Origin: Cryptomeria japonica
Taxonomy: Eukaryota > Streptophyta > Pinopsida > Cupressales > Cupressaceae
Length of the DNA: 64,000 bases
Reading direction: 5' to 3'
Assembly: GCF_030272615.1 (NCBI RefSeq)
Contig: NC_081409.1
Location: forward strand, 615,396,755 to 615,460,754
Position numbers and translations under genes: made by a program. Below, one piece after another: positions 49,822 to 60,462 of this stretch (position 1 is its first letter; each line of letters begins with the position of its first letter). Below the pieces are notes generated by a model. The model ran no database searches, had not been told where the DNA came from, and saw nothing but the letters and a program-made list of their open reading frames with translations.

Positions 49822-49918
49822 TTGGAGATTTTTTTGCAATAATTGCATGTAAGAATAATAGCTTCAATCCATATAATTAATTGCTTAGTAGCAATGATGA
49901 TCAAGACCAACAAGATCA
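49822..49918 (-). pseudogene. Gypsy integrase, segment before the second Asp
   Basis: Minus-strand translation gives IIIATKQLIIWIEAIILTCN and then YCKKIS, which runs into the 43247-43067 segment once the LINE is removed. It matches YI-VATDY-TKWIEA of Gypsy integrases. Positions 49822-49835 are the second copy of the LINE target duplication. Confidence 0.7.
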
Positions 49919-50082
49919 GGTTGGGGGGCTAGCTTGATTGGTGAGAGCTTCCAATGTGCCAACCCACATTGTACTAGAGGATGTGTTGTCTCTGCATCAC
50001 CGATCACGTTAAAAAGTTTACCAAGCACACTACAATTTATAGGGGGTGTTATTCCTGATTCCTGCAATCTAAAAAACAAAAA
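49919..50082 (+). mobile_element. SINE-like element with 14-bp TSD
   Basis: 164 bp flanked by GACCAACAAGATCA (49905-49918) and GACCAATAAGATCA (50083-50096), a 14-bp duplication with one mismatch. The 5' part contains TAGCTTGATTGGTGAG (49930-49945), a good Pol III A-box, and it ends in an A-rich tail CTAAAAAACAAAAA. A convincing B-box was not found, so the tRNA-derived assignment is provisional. It sits in the Gypsy integrase gene. Confidence 0.65.
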
Positions 50083-50130
50083 GACCAATAAGATCAAGAC
50101 CCTAATATTGAAAGGGCCCAATGTTATCCT
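50083..50130 (-). pseudogene. Gypsy integrase, first catalytic Asp region
   Basis: Minus-strand reading gives PFQY, stop, GLDLIG, matching the PFQ-WGLD-IG start of the Gypsy integrase core; the first catalytic Asp is retained. With the SINE removed it leads into the 49918-49822 segment. Confidence 0.55.
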
Positions 50131-50471
50131 CAAGATAAGTATTTATTTAAATATTGATAAGCATCATGTTCAATTATGGACCAATAATAGTCTATTTTCA
50201 AAAAATGAATGGCTATGACCATGCTCCTATTGTGTGTACTAGAGATAACATCAAGAACTTTTTTTATTGTGAGAAAAGCCTCTTATGAGTTAAGGAACCT
50301 TAGCAAAGAAAAATCAAATCTCTTTACATAGAGGGTTTTGGTGAAAATGGTGAAGCTAGAAGAGTACTAGGTAAATGTTCTAAATTGAGTGTAGGATAGG
50401 TTGGATGGAGGATGTGATTATGGAGCAAAGTATAGATCTCATGATACTAGATATTTTTGGGACCAATATGT

Positions 50472-50705
50472 TCACAAAAAAAAATTTATATTAGGGACAT
50501 CATATGCAAGAACTAATAGGTTTTTGATTGAGAATTCATAATAAAGACTATCTTGTGGCATATCTAGGAGAGACCCAATGGTGGCCATAATATTTCTTGA
50601 TTTGTTTTTAAATATAATGTTGTGCTCAATTACAATGGAGGTGAAGTATTCCTTAAAATTATCAACCTTTAATTTAGTGGAAATGGGGTTCACTAGTCTA
50701 AACAT
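50472..50705 (-). pseudogene. Possible Gypsy RNase H fragment
   Basis: A 77-codon open frame includes SLYYEFSIKNLLVLAYDV, which resembles the Gypsy RNase H stretch LNY--TEKELLA-VYA. It is preceded by a poorly conserved stretch where PIAYASK-L would be expected. Its position upstream of the integrase pieces on the same strand fits one pol gene. The match is weak. Confidence 0.35.
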
Positions 50706-50967
50706 GCAAACTAAGAATTAAATCCATTCACATCAACATCCATTTGAGAATAATCAATAAGCCCAACTTTAGATCCTTGGGAGAGTTGGGCACTAAGATT
50801 AGTTATTCTCTTTTATGTATTGATTATTGGATATAATTAGATATTGAAAATGAAAAAACTAACTTAAATGATGAAAAATTGGTAATAATTAGCATAAATA
50901 GACAAATGTGAAACTAAGAGTCAACTAAGATGTATAGATATAAAAATGAGGTACAAAGAGGAACATA

Positions 50968-52019
50968 TGTTTTAAATTAGGGCTCAAAATGGCTGGTCAC
51001 TATGCCTAGGCACCCTAGTCTTGAAAGGTATCTAGGTGCAAACAATGGTCAAAACTAGTCTTAGGATCCTCCAAACTAGCTTTGGGCCAAACATCAAGTC
51101 AAATCACCTTGACAGTAGTGCTAGGCACCCTATTCTAGGTAGACTAGGGTACTAGCCACCTTAGTCCTTTCCTTTTCTAATGAATTTTGTATGGTTGCCT
51201 CTATTTTTGTCTGCATTGTGCTCTTGTACCATCAAACTAAGCTCGGAACCTATTTTTGAGCCTGAAAATACACAAAAGAATATGAAAATGGTGTTGGCAT
51301 GTATAGGAGCTTACTTAGGTTCAACCTTGGGTACATGTTATCCTCCACTACAATAATGATGAAAAGAGAGCTTACCCTTGGTAGGGCAGAGGCTAAATCT
51401 GAAGGAAATATTGAATTGAAATGTTGAAATGAAAATATTATACCTTTGATTGATGATGCAATGCTCTTTAGATAAGTCCTCCAAGTGTTGATTCAATAAC
51501 ATGATAAATTATTACAAAATCCATCATGAAAAGATAGTTCAAGACAACTTGTAGCTTTTTGATCCTTGTGCTCATATTTACTCTTGAATTGGAATGATAG
51601 CTCTTACGTAGAGATGATCAAATGAATTAGGAATGATGTCTTATATAGGATTTTGAATGTATTTTTGCATTTTGGTTGACTTTCAATTTGGTCATATCTC
51701 AATATTAAGGCTATATCTAGTAATGTTAAGGCCAACACACTACTCTCTAAAAAAATTAGCCAAAAAGCATCAGTCAATGTGGCTAATTACTAGTGACTCA
51801 AGAAAATAGGCCCTGGTTTTTAGGGAAGTGAGATAATAGGGCCCTAATATTGGATCTAGAATTTATATCTAGATTGATGACATATAAGTGGTGAATAAAG
51901 TGCCTTGAAATTTAAAATGGGATGGAACCCCAAATAAGCTTGAAATGACATAGAAAAAGGGCACACTAAGGGACCAAAAGGGAGTGAAATTGTAAGGGTT
52001 TAAAAATTACGACACTACG
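50968..52019 (-). mobile_element. LTR-like remnant of the A/B superfamily
   Basis: Starts TGTTTTAAATTAGGG, contains the GGTTCAACCTTGGG block (near 51320) and a minus-strand TATA-like CTATATAAGA near 51640, and ends TTACGACACTACG, close to GACACTACA of element B. No TSD or polypurine tract is visible; boundaries are approximate. Confidence 0.45.
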
Positions 52020-52214
52020 CAATCATAAATTTGTAAGGGGTTAGCTTCTCATCTTTTGTCTAATATTTAATATTTACTAATTGATGAAGTACTAAAAACC
52101 CTCTCAAACCACACATGTAAATAATTTATTTATTTAACTTAAAATATGATACATGGGTATTCTTGTAACCTAAATCACATACAAAATTTAACTTAAATAT
52201 AAAATTAAATGCAA

Positions 52215-53010
52215 AACAAATAGCAAATCGCTTCTCATTAATCTTACCAAATATTTAGGAAATGAACAAATTACATAGTAAATTTGTAAATACATTGCAT
52301 GATAGCCTTATAGGCTTCAAATAACTCTAAAAAATTAGATACAAAGCTATTAAACCAGTCATAATAACTAGAAGAAATTACAAGCCAAAAAACTTCTTCC
52401 CCTCATGAATCCTACTACAAAATTGGCTTCTTAACCTTCAACCTGCAACAAGATTCAACATGGCTTCAAATATTTAACCCTGAAATCTACCTATAATCAT
52501 ATTTCTCTATCTTCAAACCTACAATTTCTACAAAGACAAATTTATTCTTCCCCTCAAACTTCCCAAAAAAATGAAAATGGGAATTCATAAAATAATGTTG
52601 ACACTTGCCTTTTAACCACCATAGTTACCAAAACTTGAGGTTTAGCAACCCCCAAAAAGTCACACCCAAACAACAAAATATCATCTTCCTAACTTAAAAT
52701 TGATTTCAAATATTTTGTATGCTCTGTCACCTCCAACCACTTGTATGCTAAGAATAACAATCCGATATGCCATCAACTCCACTCAATAAGACCTAAAAAT
52801 AGAAACTACTCAAAAACTCATTCTCAGGAACCCATTTTTGAATGTTTAGCATTAAGCAGAGAATGTTTAAGTGAAGGAAAGTTGTAACTCCCATTTCCAA
52901 CACCCAAAAAGTAATATTTAATATTTTAGGTTGAATAAGCCAATTTCAAATTTGAATCTCGTGTCCACCATGGATGCTCCCGCATTAGACACCATAGGTA
53001 ATTTGAAATT
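52215..53010. repeat. Dispersed repeat, copy 1
   Basis: About 800 bp that recurs at 56139-56935 in the same orientation, for example AATGAACAAATTACATAGTA and CCACCATAGTTACCAAAACT. No ORF. Probably part of an LTR or leader of an unrecognised family. Confidence 0.8.
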
Positions 53011-53217
53011 TTCATGAGTTAAAATCATAAAAAATTATAGATTTTGTTCTTAGCCACTCTTTCTCTTTTCCATACTCAAGGCCTTACAAAGCCTCAATAA
53101 CACAAGTTTTCAAAACCCTTAGGTTCTACATATGAAAATTTTCTCCTTAAATGATTTGTTCACAATCATAGGAACCTCATCTCCTCAAACCCTCAAAATA
53201 ATTATGTTGTAGGTTGT

Positions 53218-55316
53218 TGTAGACGTCTAAAATTAATTAAATTAAATATTTAATTAATTTAAGCCTTTCTACAAAATTAATTAATTTAATTATCTTTATC
53301 CTTATTCCTCTTAAAATTAATTAAATCAAATTCAATTAACTCTATCACTATAGTCCAATAGTTAATTTATGAATAAATTAATTATTCCCCATTCTTCTCA
53401 AGTCATATCAATCATTAATTCTTCTAAATTCCTCTTAGTAAATTATTTCTAATTAATTAACTTAAGTCATGTGATTCCTACAAATCACTTCTTCTAATCC
53501 TCACTTAGCCTAATTATCATTATTCCTCAATTTTAAATTCCTCCACTCATTATCTCTCCTCATGTCACATCCTTCTAACTTTCCCAGTTGTACTCTAATT
53601 CCTCATCAACCCACCTAATCAATCCCTTTAATCATTTGCACATCCCTAATCACCTTGATTAGGGATGGGTCAACTTTGATCCTTTCAAAGAAAATCAAAT
53701 TCTTTGAATCTCCTCATGCATCCTCTTCCCAAGGAATTTTTAATTCCTTTTCTCATTTAGTCTGTAGACACCTAAAATTAATATTTAATTTATTTAATCA
53801 TGTCAACATAATTAATTGATTTAATTGTGTCATCCTTATTCCTCTTGGCGTTAATTAAATCTAATTTAATTAATCCTTTCACTATTGTCCAATAATTAAT
53901 TTATCAAATAAATTAATTATTCCCCTATTCTTCTAAAGTCCCTCCAATAATTATTTCCTCTAAACCCACTTAGTTAATTAATTTTAATTAATTAACCTAG
54001 CCATGTGATTCCTACAAATCACTTTTCCTAATCCCCCTCAACCTAATTAATCCTTCTAGAATCTCTCATAATCATGCTTATCATTATTATACAATTTTAA
54101 ATTCCCCACTCATGTCACATCAATCTTGAACCTCTCAAAGAAATTCAAATTTCTTTTCCCCCCTCTTCTCAAGGAATTTTATATTCTTGTTTATTTTCCC
54201 AAGGTATCCTTGATCCATGCCTTCCATCTTAAATAAATCTCAACCCTCCATTAGAAAATCAATCTTAGCCTTCGATTGGCCTCCTCCAATCTATAAATTG
54301 GAGGATCATTTCCTCACAAAGAGATCCACTTCCTCTATAGCATTTGCATCCTACCAATTCTCTCTTCTATTCTCTTCTATCATATCCCTATCATGTCCTC
54401 ATAATCCTTCAATTCATCAATCCAAATCTATCAAATCCATCATAATCCCAAACTCAAATCCATATCCCAATCTTGTTGAGAAAAGGAGAGCAGTCCACAT
54501 CCACATCAAGTAAGGAGCATATCAAGTGGAGCATCAAAGGGGCACATCTTCCACTTCATCAAGCTCAATCCGAGGGAGAGGTGAAAGACAAGGTATAAAG
54601 TTGATTATTTCCATTTGTGTTTTGTCTTGTTTGATCTCTTTGCATCCTAACCTCCTTTGTACCTTCTTCCGTCTTTTTCCCCTTCATAGTCTTCTCACAC
54701 ATCCTCTTATTTTGGAATTTGTAATTCCTCTCCCTTCCCCCAAGGAATTTTATATTCCTTTTTCTCTTCCCAATATACTTGGGAGCTCTTCCCCATGAAT
54801 CTTGAGAAGTGTGGAGACAAGAAATCCCTTTATGGCAAATCCCTTGAATCTCCCACCTTGTCCTCTCAATCCTCTCCTCTTTCTTTCAATCCTATCCCTT
54901 CATCACAAAATCAATCTTGGCCCTCCATTTTGGCCTCCTCCAATCTATAAATTGGAGTCTCATCTCCTCACAAATCATCCACTTCTCATGCATTGACATG
55001 ATGTCCATTTTAGATCCAAAATCATCCATCATACCATTATAATGCCAAAAATCTTGTCTCATGTAAGCCAATCCATCTATCCCTATCATCTAATCAAAAT
55101 CACTCTTCTTGTGTAGTGGAGAGAAATCCACAAATCTCTCATCCAAAGAGGAAATCAAGTGGAGCAACAAGGGTGCATCTTCCACTTCATCAAGCTCAAT
55201 CAGAGGAACAAGAAAAGATTTGTGAAGGTATAATGGTGTTTTATGTTATTTGAATGTTTTATATTAATTTGGAGTAAAGTAACCATTTTCCCTCGTATCA
55301 ATTTTCCTTTGGTTCA
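53218..55316 (+). mobile_element. Gypsy LTR with nested solo LTR, followed by PBS
   Basis: Starts TGTAGACGTCTAAAATT and ends TTTGGTTCA. A PBS TGGCACGCCCGGTGGG follows three bases later. A TATA box CTATAAATTG lies at 54945-54954. Without the nested copy and its TSD the LTR is about 1.17 kb. This is a 5' LTR; no 3' LTR was recognised downstream. Confidence 0.8.
53763..54686 (+). mobile_element. Solo LTR nested in an LTR of its own family
   Basis: 924 bp, TGTAGACACC to CCCCTTCA, flanked by perfect TAGTC duplications (53758-53762 and 54687-54691). It matches the surrounding LTR over its length, including the TATA box (54291-54300) and the block CATCTTCCACTTCATCAAGC, present again at 55172. Confidence 0.9.
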
Positions 55317-55319
55317 TTT

Positions 55320-55335
55320 TGGCACGCCCGGTGGG
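55320..55335 (+). other. Primer-binding site
   Basis: TGGCACGCCCGGTGGG starts three bases after the LTR end, a PBS type seen in plant Gypsy elements; I have not matched the tRNA. Confidence 0.75.
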
Positions 55336-55394
55336 ATCCATGTCCCTAATTTCTAATCAAAAATTTGGAGTTTATGTGAGTTTTTGTCTTGCAG

Positions 55395-56085
55395 GTTCCG
55401 CTTCAACGCCTGTGTCTACAAATCGGCATATGCGACTCACTGGATCAACGTCTTCATTGTAGATCAACGCAGGCGCTTTAAATTTGAAATTTTTTAATCA
55501 CCTTTTTGTAGGCTTTTGTCATTTGACGTCTCCACTTTTCTTTGACGCCTACACCTAGTGTTTGTTGACACTTAGTTTAAGAGCTTAGATTTTCATTTGT
55601 ACAATCTTTAAAAGAACAAAAACAACACAAATGGCTTAAAAATAACAAAACCAATCTAGCATTAGGTATTTCCTTTCTGTTCTACTAATCTTTTGGGCAA
55701 ACTAGTTAGATTTTTTTAATTTTTGGCGCATCAACACCTACATAGACGAGCGATGTCTGCGCATTACTTCAACGTCTGTGCGGAGGCAGAAGAGACCGCT
55801 TAGAATTTAAATTTTAAATTTAAATTTTTTAAATTTCACCTAACTATTTAGCATTTAATTTTTCCTGCTTTGACATTTGCGCAAATGCTTAATGTTTATG
55901 CATAGGATCAACGTCTGCGTCTTGGTTAATTTCAAATTCAAATTTTGGAATTTTAATTCTTTATCATTTCCCTCTTTTTGTTATGTAGGGTGCGCATAGA
56001 CTGTTTTGTGTTTGCACAGGGGTTTTAACGTCTGTGCAAGTGCTTTGGCATCTGCGCCTATGGTTCAGCGTTTGCATTGTAACCT
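55395..56085 (+). repeat. Leader region with recurrent AACGTCTGYGC-like words
   Basis: About fifteen degenerate copies of (C)AACGYCTGYGC occur, for example CAACGCCTGTGT (55402), AACGTCTTC (55448), GACGCCTACACC (55543), AACGTCTGTGCG (55770), AACGTCTGCGTC (55910), AACGTCTGTGCAAG (56028) and GGCATCTGCGCC (56049). They are irregularly spaced in AT-rich DNA directly downstream of the PBS. No ORF. Confidence 0.6.
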
Positions 56086-56138
56086 TAGAGGTTTTTGGTT
56101 ACTAATCACTCTTTAGTTTTTTGTAGGTTTCTCTGCAG

Positions 56139-56935
56139 AAAAATTGCAAACCACTTCTCATCAATCTTATCCAAATGTTAAAGGAATGAACAAATTACAT
56201 AGTAAATATGCAAATACATTGCATAGAAACCTTATAGACTTCAAATAACACTCCAAAATCAGATATAAAATTGATAAAATCAGTCACAATAACTAGAAAA
56301 AATTACAAGTCAAAATATTTCTTCCCCTCATGGATCCTGCTACAAAATTTGATTCGTAACCTTCAACGTGCAACAAGATTAAAGATTAAACATGGATTCA
56401 AATATTTAAGCCCAAAATCTACCCGTTATCATATTTCTCTATCTTCAAATTTTCAATTTATATAAAGAAAAATTTCCTCTTCCCCTCAAAAATTTAAAAA
56501 ATTTAAAAATGGGAATCATAAAATGAATGTTCAAACTCACCTTTTAACCACCATAGTTACCAAAACTCGAGGTTTGGAAACCCCCAAAAAGTCACTCCCA
56601 AACAAGGGAAAGGCATCTTACCAACTTATAAATTGACTTTAAAGCTTCTACATGCTTTGTTACCTCCACCCACTTACATGCTAAGAATAACAGTATGCTA
56701 TGTCATCAACTCAATAGGACCCGCCAAAATAGAAATTGCTCAATAACTCATTCGTGGGTGCCCATTTTCACATGTTTAGCATTAAGGAATATTTGAGTGA
56801 AGGTAACTTGTATCTCTCATTTTCCACACCCAAAAAATAATATTTTAGATTTGAGGTTGAATATATCAATTTTAAATTTGAATATCTTGTCCATTGTGGA
56901 TGCTCCTGCATCACTAACTTATGATTAGCTGTGAA
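56139..56935. repeat. Dispersed repeat, copy 2
   Basis: Same repeat as 52215-53010, with scattered substitutions and small indels. The sequences diverge on both sides. Confidence 0.8.
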
Positions 56936-57239
56936 TGTTAGGGTTTAGGTAGACCACACATAAACTCATTAAATTGGTGAATATTTTTTTATAGTATTCA
57001 ACACCACCTTCCTTGTTTAAAAACTCTTCATCCCCACTCATGTAAAGTGCAACTACAAAATTCAAGGGATTGTTAGGAAGGAAATAAGATCACACCATCT
57101 CTTTTCTTCCTCAAAATTCACATGCTCTAGCATTAAAGGATTAGTTGTGTCCTTGTCTTGTTTCCTAAAGCTTACATATTTTAAAGCAGCTTCCCTATCA
57201 TTTTGTCATGCCCTTTTAGACCAATTATAATTATAGGGT

Positions 57240-57940
57240 CATTTTGCAACCTCTTCCCTTCATTGAAATGTGTTGTTGTACCCTGGGCGGTGGCCCTTTT
57301 TTATTTCAACCAACTTCATATGACAAGTCTTCCATGGCTCCCATTAGTTTATCTAATTTATCTTTGGTTGAAAGGAGTTTGTTTATAGCAACCTTATCCA
57401 ATTATGACAACTTTATGTTTAGTTTTTTTAATTACTTACCTAATGCCCTCATATTGCTTTCAAAATTAATGACTATTGCATATTTAACTGTTTGGGGTCT
57501 TTTTATCTCTCAAACAACACCCAATATTTGAATTGAAAGCGTCGTAATATAAAACAAGACATGTTAATTCATTTGATTTCAAGTGCTAATATACTTTTCT
57601 CATGGTGAAAATTAACCATTTGTTGAAATCAACCATCATCTCATTAATGCTTTTCTTGATAGTGTTGAGCTTGTGGGTGACAAATTTTGGGTCAATCCTA
57701 TCCCCATATTGTATTCTAAATACATTCATGAACTCCTCACAAAAAGTTATACTATTGTCTACCATTCTCTTGAACTTTCTTTTAGAGAATATATAAATAA
57801 TTTTATCATCACATCCACATCCTCTATCTCATATTCATCAATGATATTGATTAATAACCTTAAATTGTCCTCTCATCACCATATTATTACCTTGGAATTT
57901 AGGAATATTTTCTTTAATTTCATTCGGGATTAGATTGGGG
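57240..57940 (-). pseudogene. Gypsy gag remnant
   Basis: Minus-strand reading gives EDNLRLLINIIDEYEIEDVD and VMIKLFIYSLKESSREW, the Retrotrans_gag pattern EEHL-AF-D-----EHEDV-MRLF-QSL-G--R-WF. After frameshifts come EEFMNVFRIQYGDRIDPKFV and LNTIKKSINEMMVDFNKW. A Lys/Leu-rich tail follows (about 57420-57250). It may be the gag of the same Gypsy copy whose RNase H and integrase lie at 50705-36690, but that is not proven. Confidence 0.7.
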
Positions 57941-58249
57941 TAAATTGGGATATTAAAAAGGTTTAAATCCCTATACTTTTAAGCTTCTACAAGGTGTCTA
58001 AATGGTGTGCATCACTGAGCCTATCTACAAGTTTGATGGGCATTATTTTTCATATTTCCTCCTTGCTAGTTTTGAAAATTTTGATTGTGCAACAAGAGCA
58101 TGGGCTTGAGCTATTTGATCAAATTCATCTTAAAGTTTGTGTCTCCTTATTATAGCTTTGTCAATCAAATCCAATTCTTCATTTAGGATTTTTTCCCCTT
58201 CATCAGCATTGTTATGTATGTGTTAATCAACATAGTGAAAAGTTTGATA

Positions 58250-59177
58250 TGTTGGCAATTGACACTCAATTGGTTGGTTTCACTATGTTGTCATTGATGG
58301 CAACATGGTATTGTGTTCTGGCTTCATGTTTTTGTTCAATTATGTACCGACAGGCATTGGCAGGACAGAAGGATTTCTTTGGTTATCGGCAATGCAGGCC
58401 AACATGGTTTAGTAAAGGTTATTGGTATTGGAGGCCGACATATCTTGGATCCGGCATCAGCAATTGATTTTGATAGTTATGCATTTATGTTATCTGACCG
58501 ACATGTAATTTGATATTGTATATATCTTTGTAAGCCGACATAAGGCATGATAATTTGTATAGGGTATATAGGTCAGTTTGATAGATCATTTTGATACAGA
58601 CATGAGATAGGAGATTATGGATATAAGAATGTAATATGATGTGAAATATATCAGAGAGATCGTGTATGTGAGGATATTTATGTAAGGGTTATTCCAGTAA
58701 AGGGTTTAGGGTTTCAGACCGGAACAGACAGAGCTTACACTGGAATTGTATTCAGGCATAGAAGATGATATCTTAGTAGTTCAACACTTCTCTAGATTGT
58801 AGTCTAGATTTATATGTAGTCAGTGAGGCTCCTTTTGTGATTGAGTAGTGTGGTCTAGGCTGTAAGCCTTCCTGCAAGTGCAGGCCCCTCATATTTTGTA
58901 ATATCTCTACATATGGCTAGTGGATTGATATTATGGGTCACAAATACCACCATGGTTTTTCCTCTTTGAGGTTTTCCACGTAAAATTTTGTGTGTTATGG
59001 TTCTCATTTATGTGATTGGCTTATTGGTTGCTTTACATCTTTCAATTTTGTATGTACCAGTATACTGGTTGGTGTATGCATGTTTTAATAAGGCTAAAAT
59101 TAATAATTCTGGTATAAAACCGATTCACCCCCCACCCCACCCCCCCCACCCCCTCTCAGTGTTATTGGATTCCAACA
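58250..59177 (+). mobile_element. Copia-type 5' LTR
   Basis: Starts TGTTGGCAATTGACACTC and ends TGGATTCCAACA, after a C-rich stretch GATTCACCCCCCACC near the end. It is followed by the initiator-Met PBS and gag. 928 bp. Confidence 0.85.
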
Positions 59178-59179
59178 AT

Positions 59180-59192
59180 TGGTATCAGAGCC
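59180..59192 (+). other. Initiator Met-tRNA primer-binding site
   Basis: TGGTATCAGAGCC, the standard plant Copia PBS, two bases after the LTR. Confidence 0.95.
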
Positions 59193-59194
59193 TT

Positions 59195-60110
59195 ATGCCT
59201 CAGAGGAATTTTAATAGCTTGAAGAAGATCTTGAAATCGGAATCCATGGATATGGCTTTGGAGAAGCAACTTGAGATGGCACTTGAAGATTATGATGCTA
59301 AAAGGTTGAAGAACTTAAAGCTACAAGATGAATTGAATTATGCCAAGGAATTCATTCTTGCCCTACAAGAGAGGCTATCATCTGTTCAAGCTAGGAGGAA
59401 GGAACTTTTGCAAAGTCATGATGATAAAGAGAAAGATGCACTTAAGGAACAATGTCTAAAATTGAGTCAGGAGAACATGGTTTTGAAGAATGAAATGCAA
59501 GTTATAACTATGAGGATGTCTAAGGAGCTTGAGGACGGAAAGAAAAAGGAAGAAAATCTTGTTGTATCTCTAAAGAACAAATTTGAAGAATGTGGTAGGT
59601 TGGTTCATAAGAATGATATGTTGAGAACTGATTTAGTACAATCCCAGAGTAATGAACAAGAGCTTGAGAGACAAATGATAATTTTGAGAGAAGATTTAAC
59701 TACTGCAAGTGAGTATAAAGAAAAAATCAAGAATAACTCAGCACAACTAGATGAGTTATTAAAGAGACAAAGGCAAATTGGAGATTCTGGTGGACTTGGA
59801 TTTGTGCAAAGACAAAGTTTTGGTACTGCTAATGAAGATCAAAACCATAAGGCACCGGTAAAGCAATTTAATGCTTATAAATTCAATGGTAGATGTTTTG
59901 TTTGCAATAGATTTGGTCACATGGCTAGGCAATGTAGAAACAGAGCAAATCAGAACCCTGATTCTGCTCCCGGTAAATGTTCCAAATGCAATAAGTATGA
60001 TCATAAAATAGAAGATTGCAGAATGAATGTTAAATGCTATGAATGTGGAAAATTTGGACATATAGCTAATTAGTGCAGGTCAAGTAATTTCACTGGTTTT
60101 AACAAAGCAA
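59195..60110 (+). pseudogene. Copia-type gag with coiled coil and three CCHC knuckles
   Basis: The first ATG after the PBS is at 59195 (MPQRNFNSLKKILKSES). Residues about 15-195 are a highly charged, heptad-like coiled coil (for example LEKQLEMALEDYDAKRLKNL). Then come three zinc knuckles: CFVCNRFGHMARQC, CSKCNKYDHKIEDC and CYECGKFGHIAN-C. The third is broken by a TAG at 60071-60073, after which the frame continues to about 60110, where the LINE interrupts it. The usual Copia gag N-terminal capsid domain is absent between PBS and coiled coil. No protease, integrase or RT is in view because the LINE cuts the element. An upstream in-frame ATG (58988) lies inside the LTR and is not used here. 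Confidence 0.8.
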
Positions 60111-60462
60111 TTCAAAGGAACAATGTTTTTGATTAAGGAAAATCAGGCTTTAAGGGACCTAAAACCCGCTTACAAAATGAAGGATAAGCATGAAAGAAAC
60201 AAGAGAAGACATGACAAAAACATAAAAGCTAAAAAAAGACCAGCAGAAAACCTAGCAGCTAGAAACAAAACAGCACAGAGCCAACGAGAGACTAGCAACC
60301 AAAGACCAGCATTACATATCAAATAAAAACTTTTATGGACTCCTCTGCATTCTTAACCAACAGCATCATAGCCTTTGTAGCTTCTCTCAGATCTTTGTTC
60401 TCCTACTTTAGCTGAGTGTCTTTCGTCTTTGTCTCCAAATCACAGGTCGTCTGCCTGGTCCT

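Noticed and set aside
58988-59194. Upstream in-frame extension of the Copia-type gag
   Set aside because: The extension lies in the LTR and PBS; the first ATG after the PBS is the likely start.
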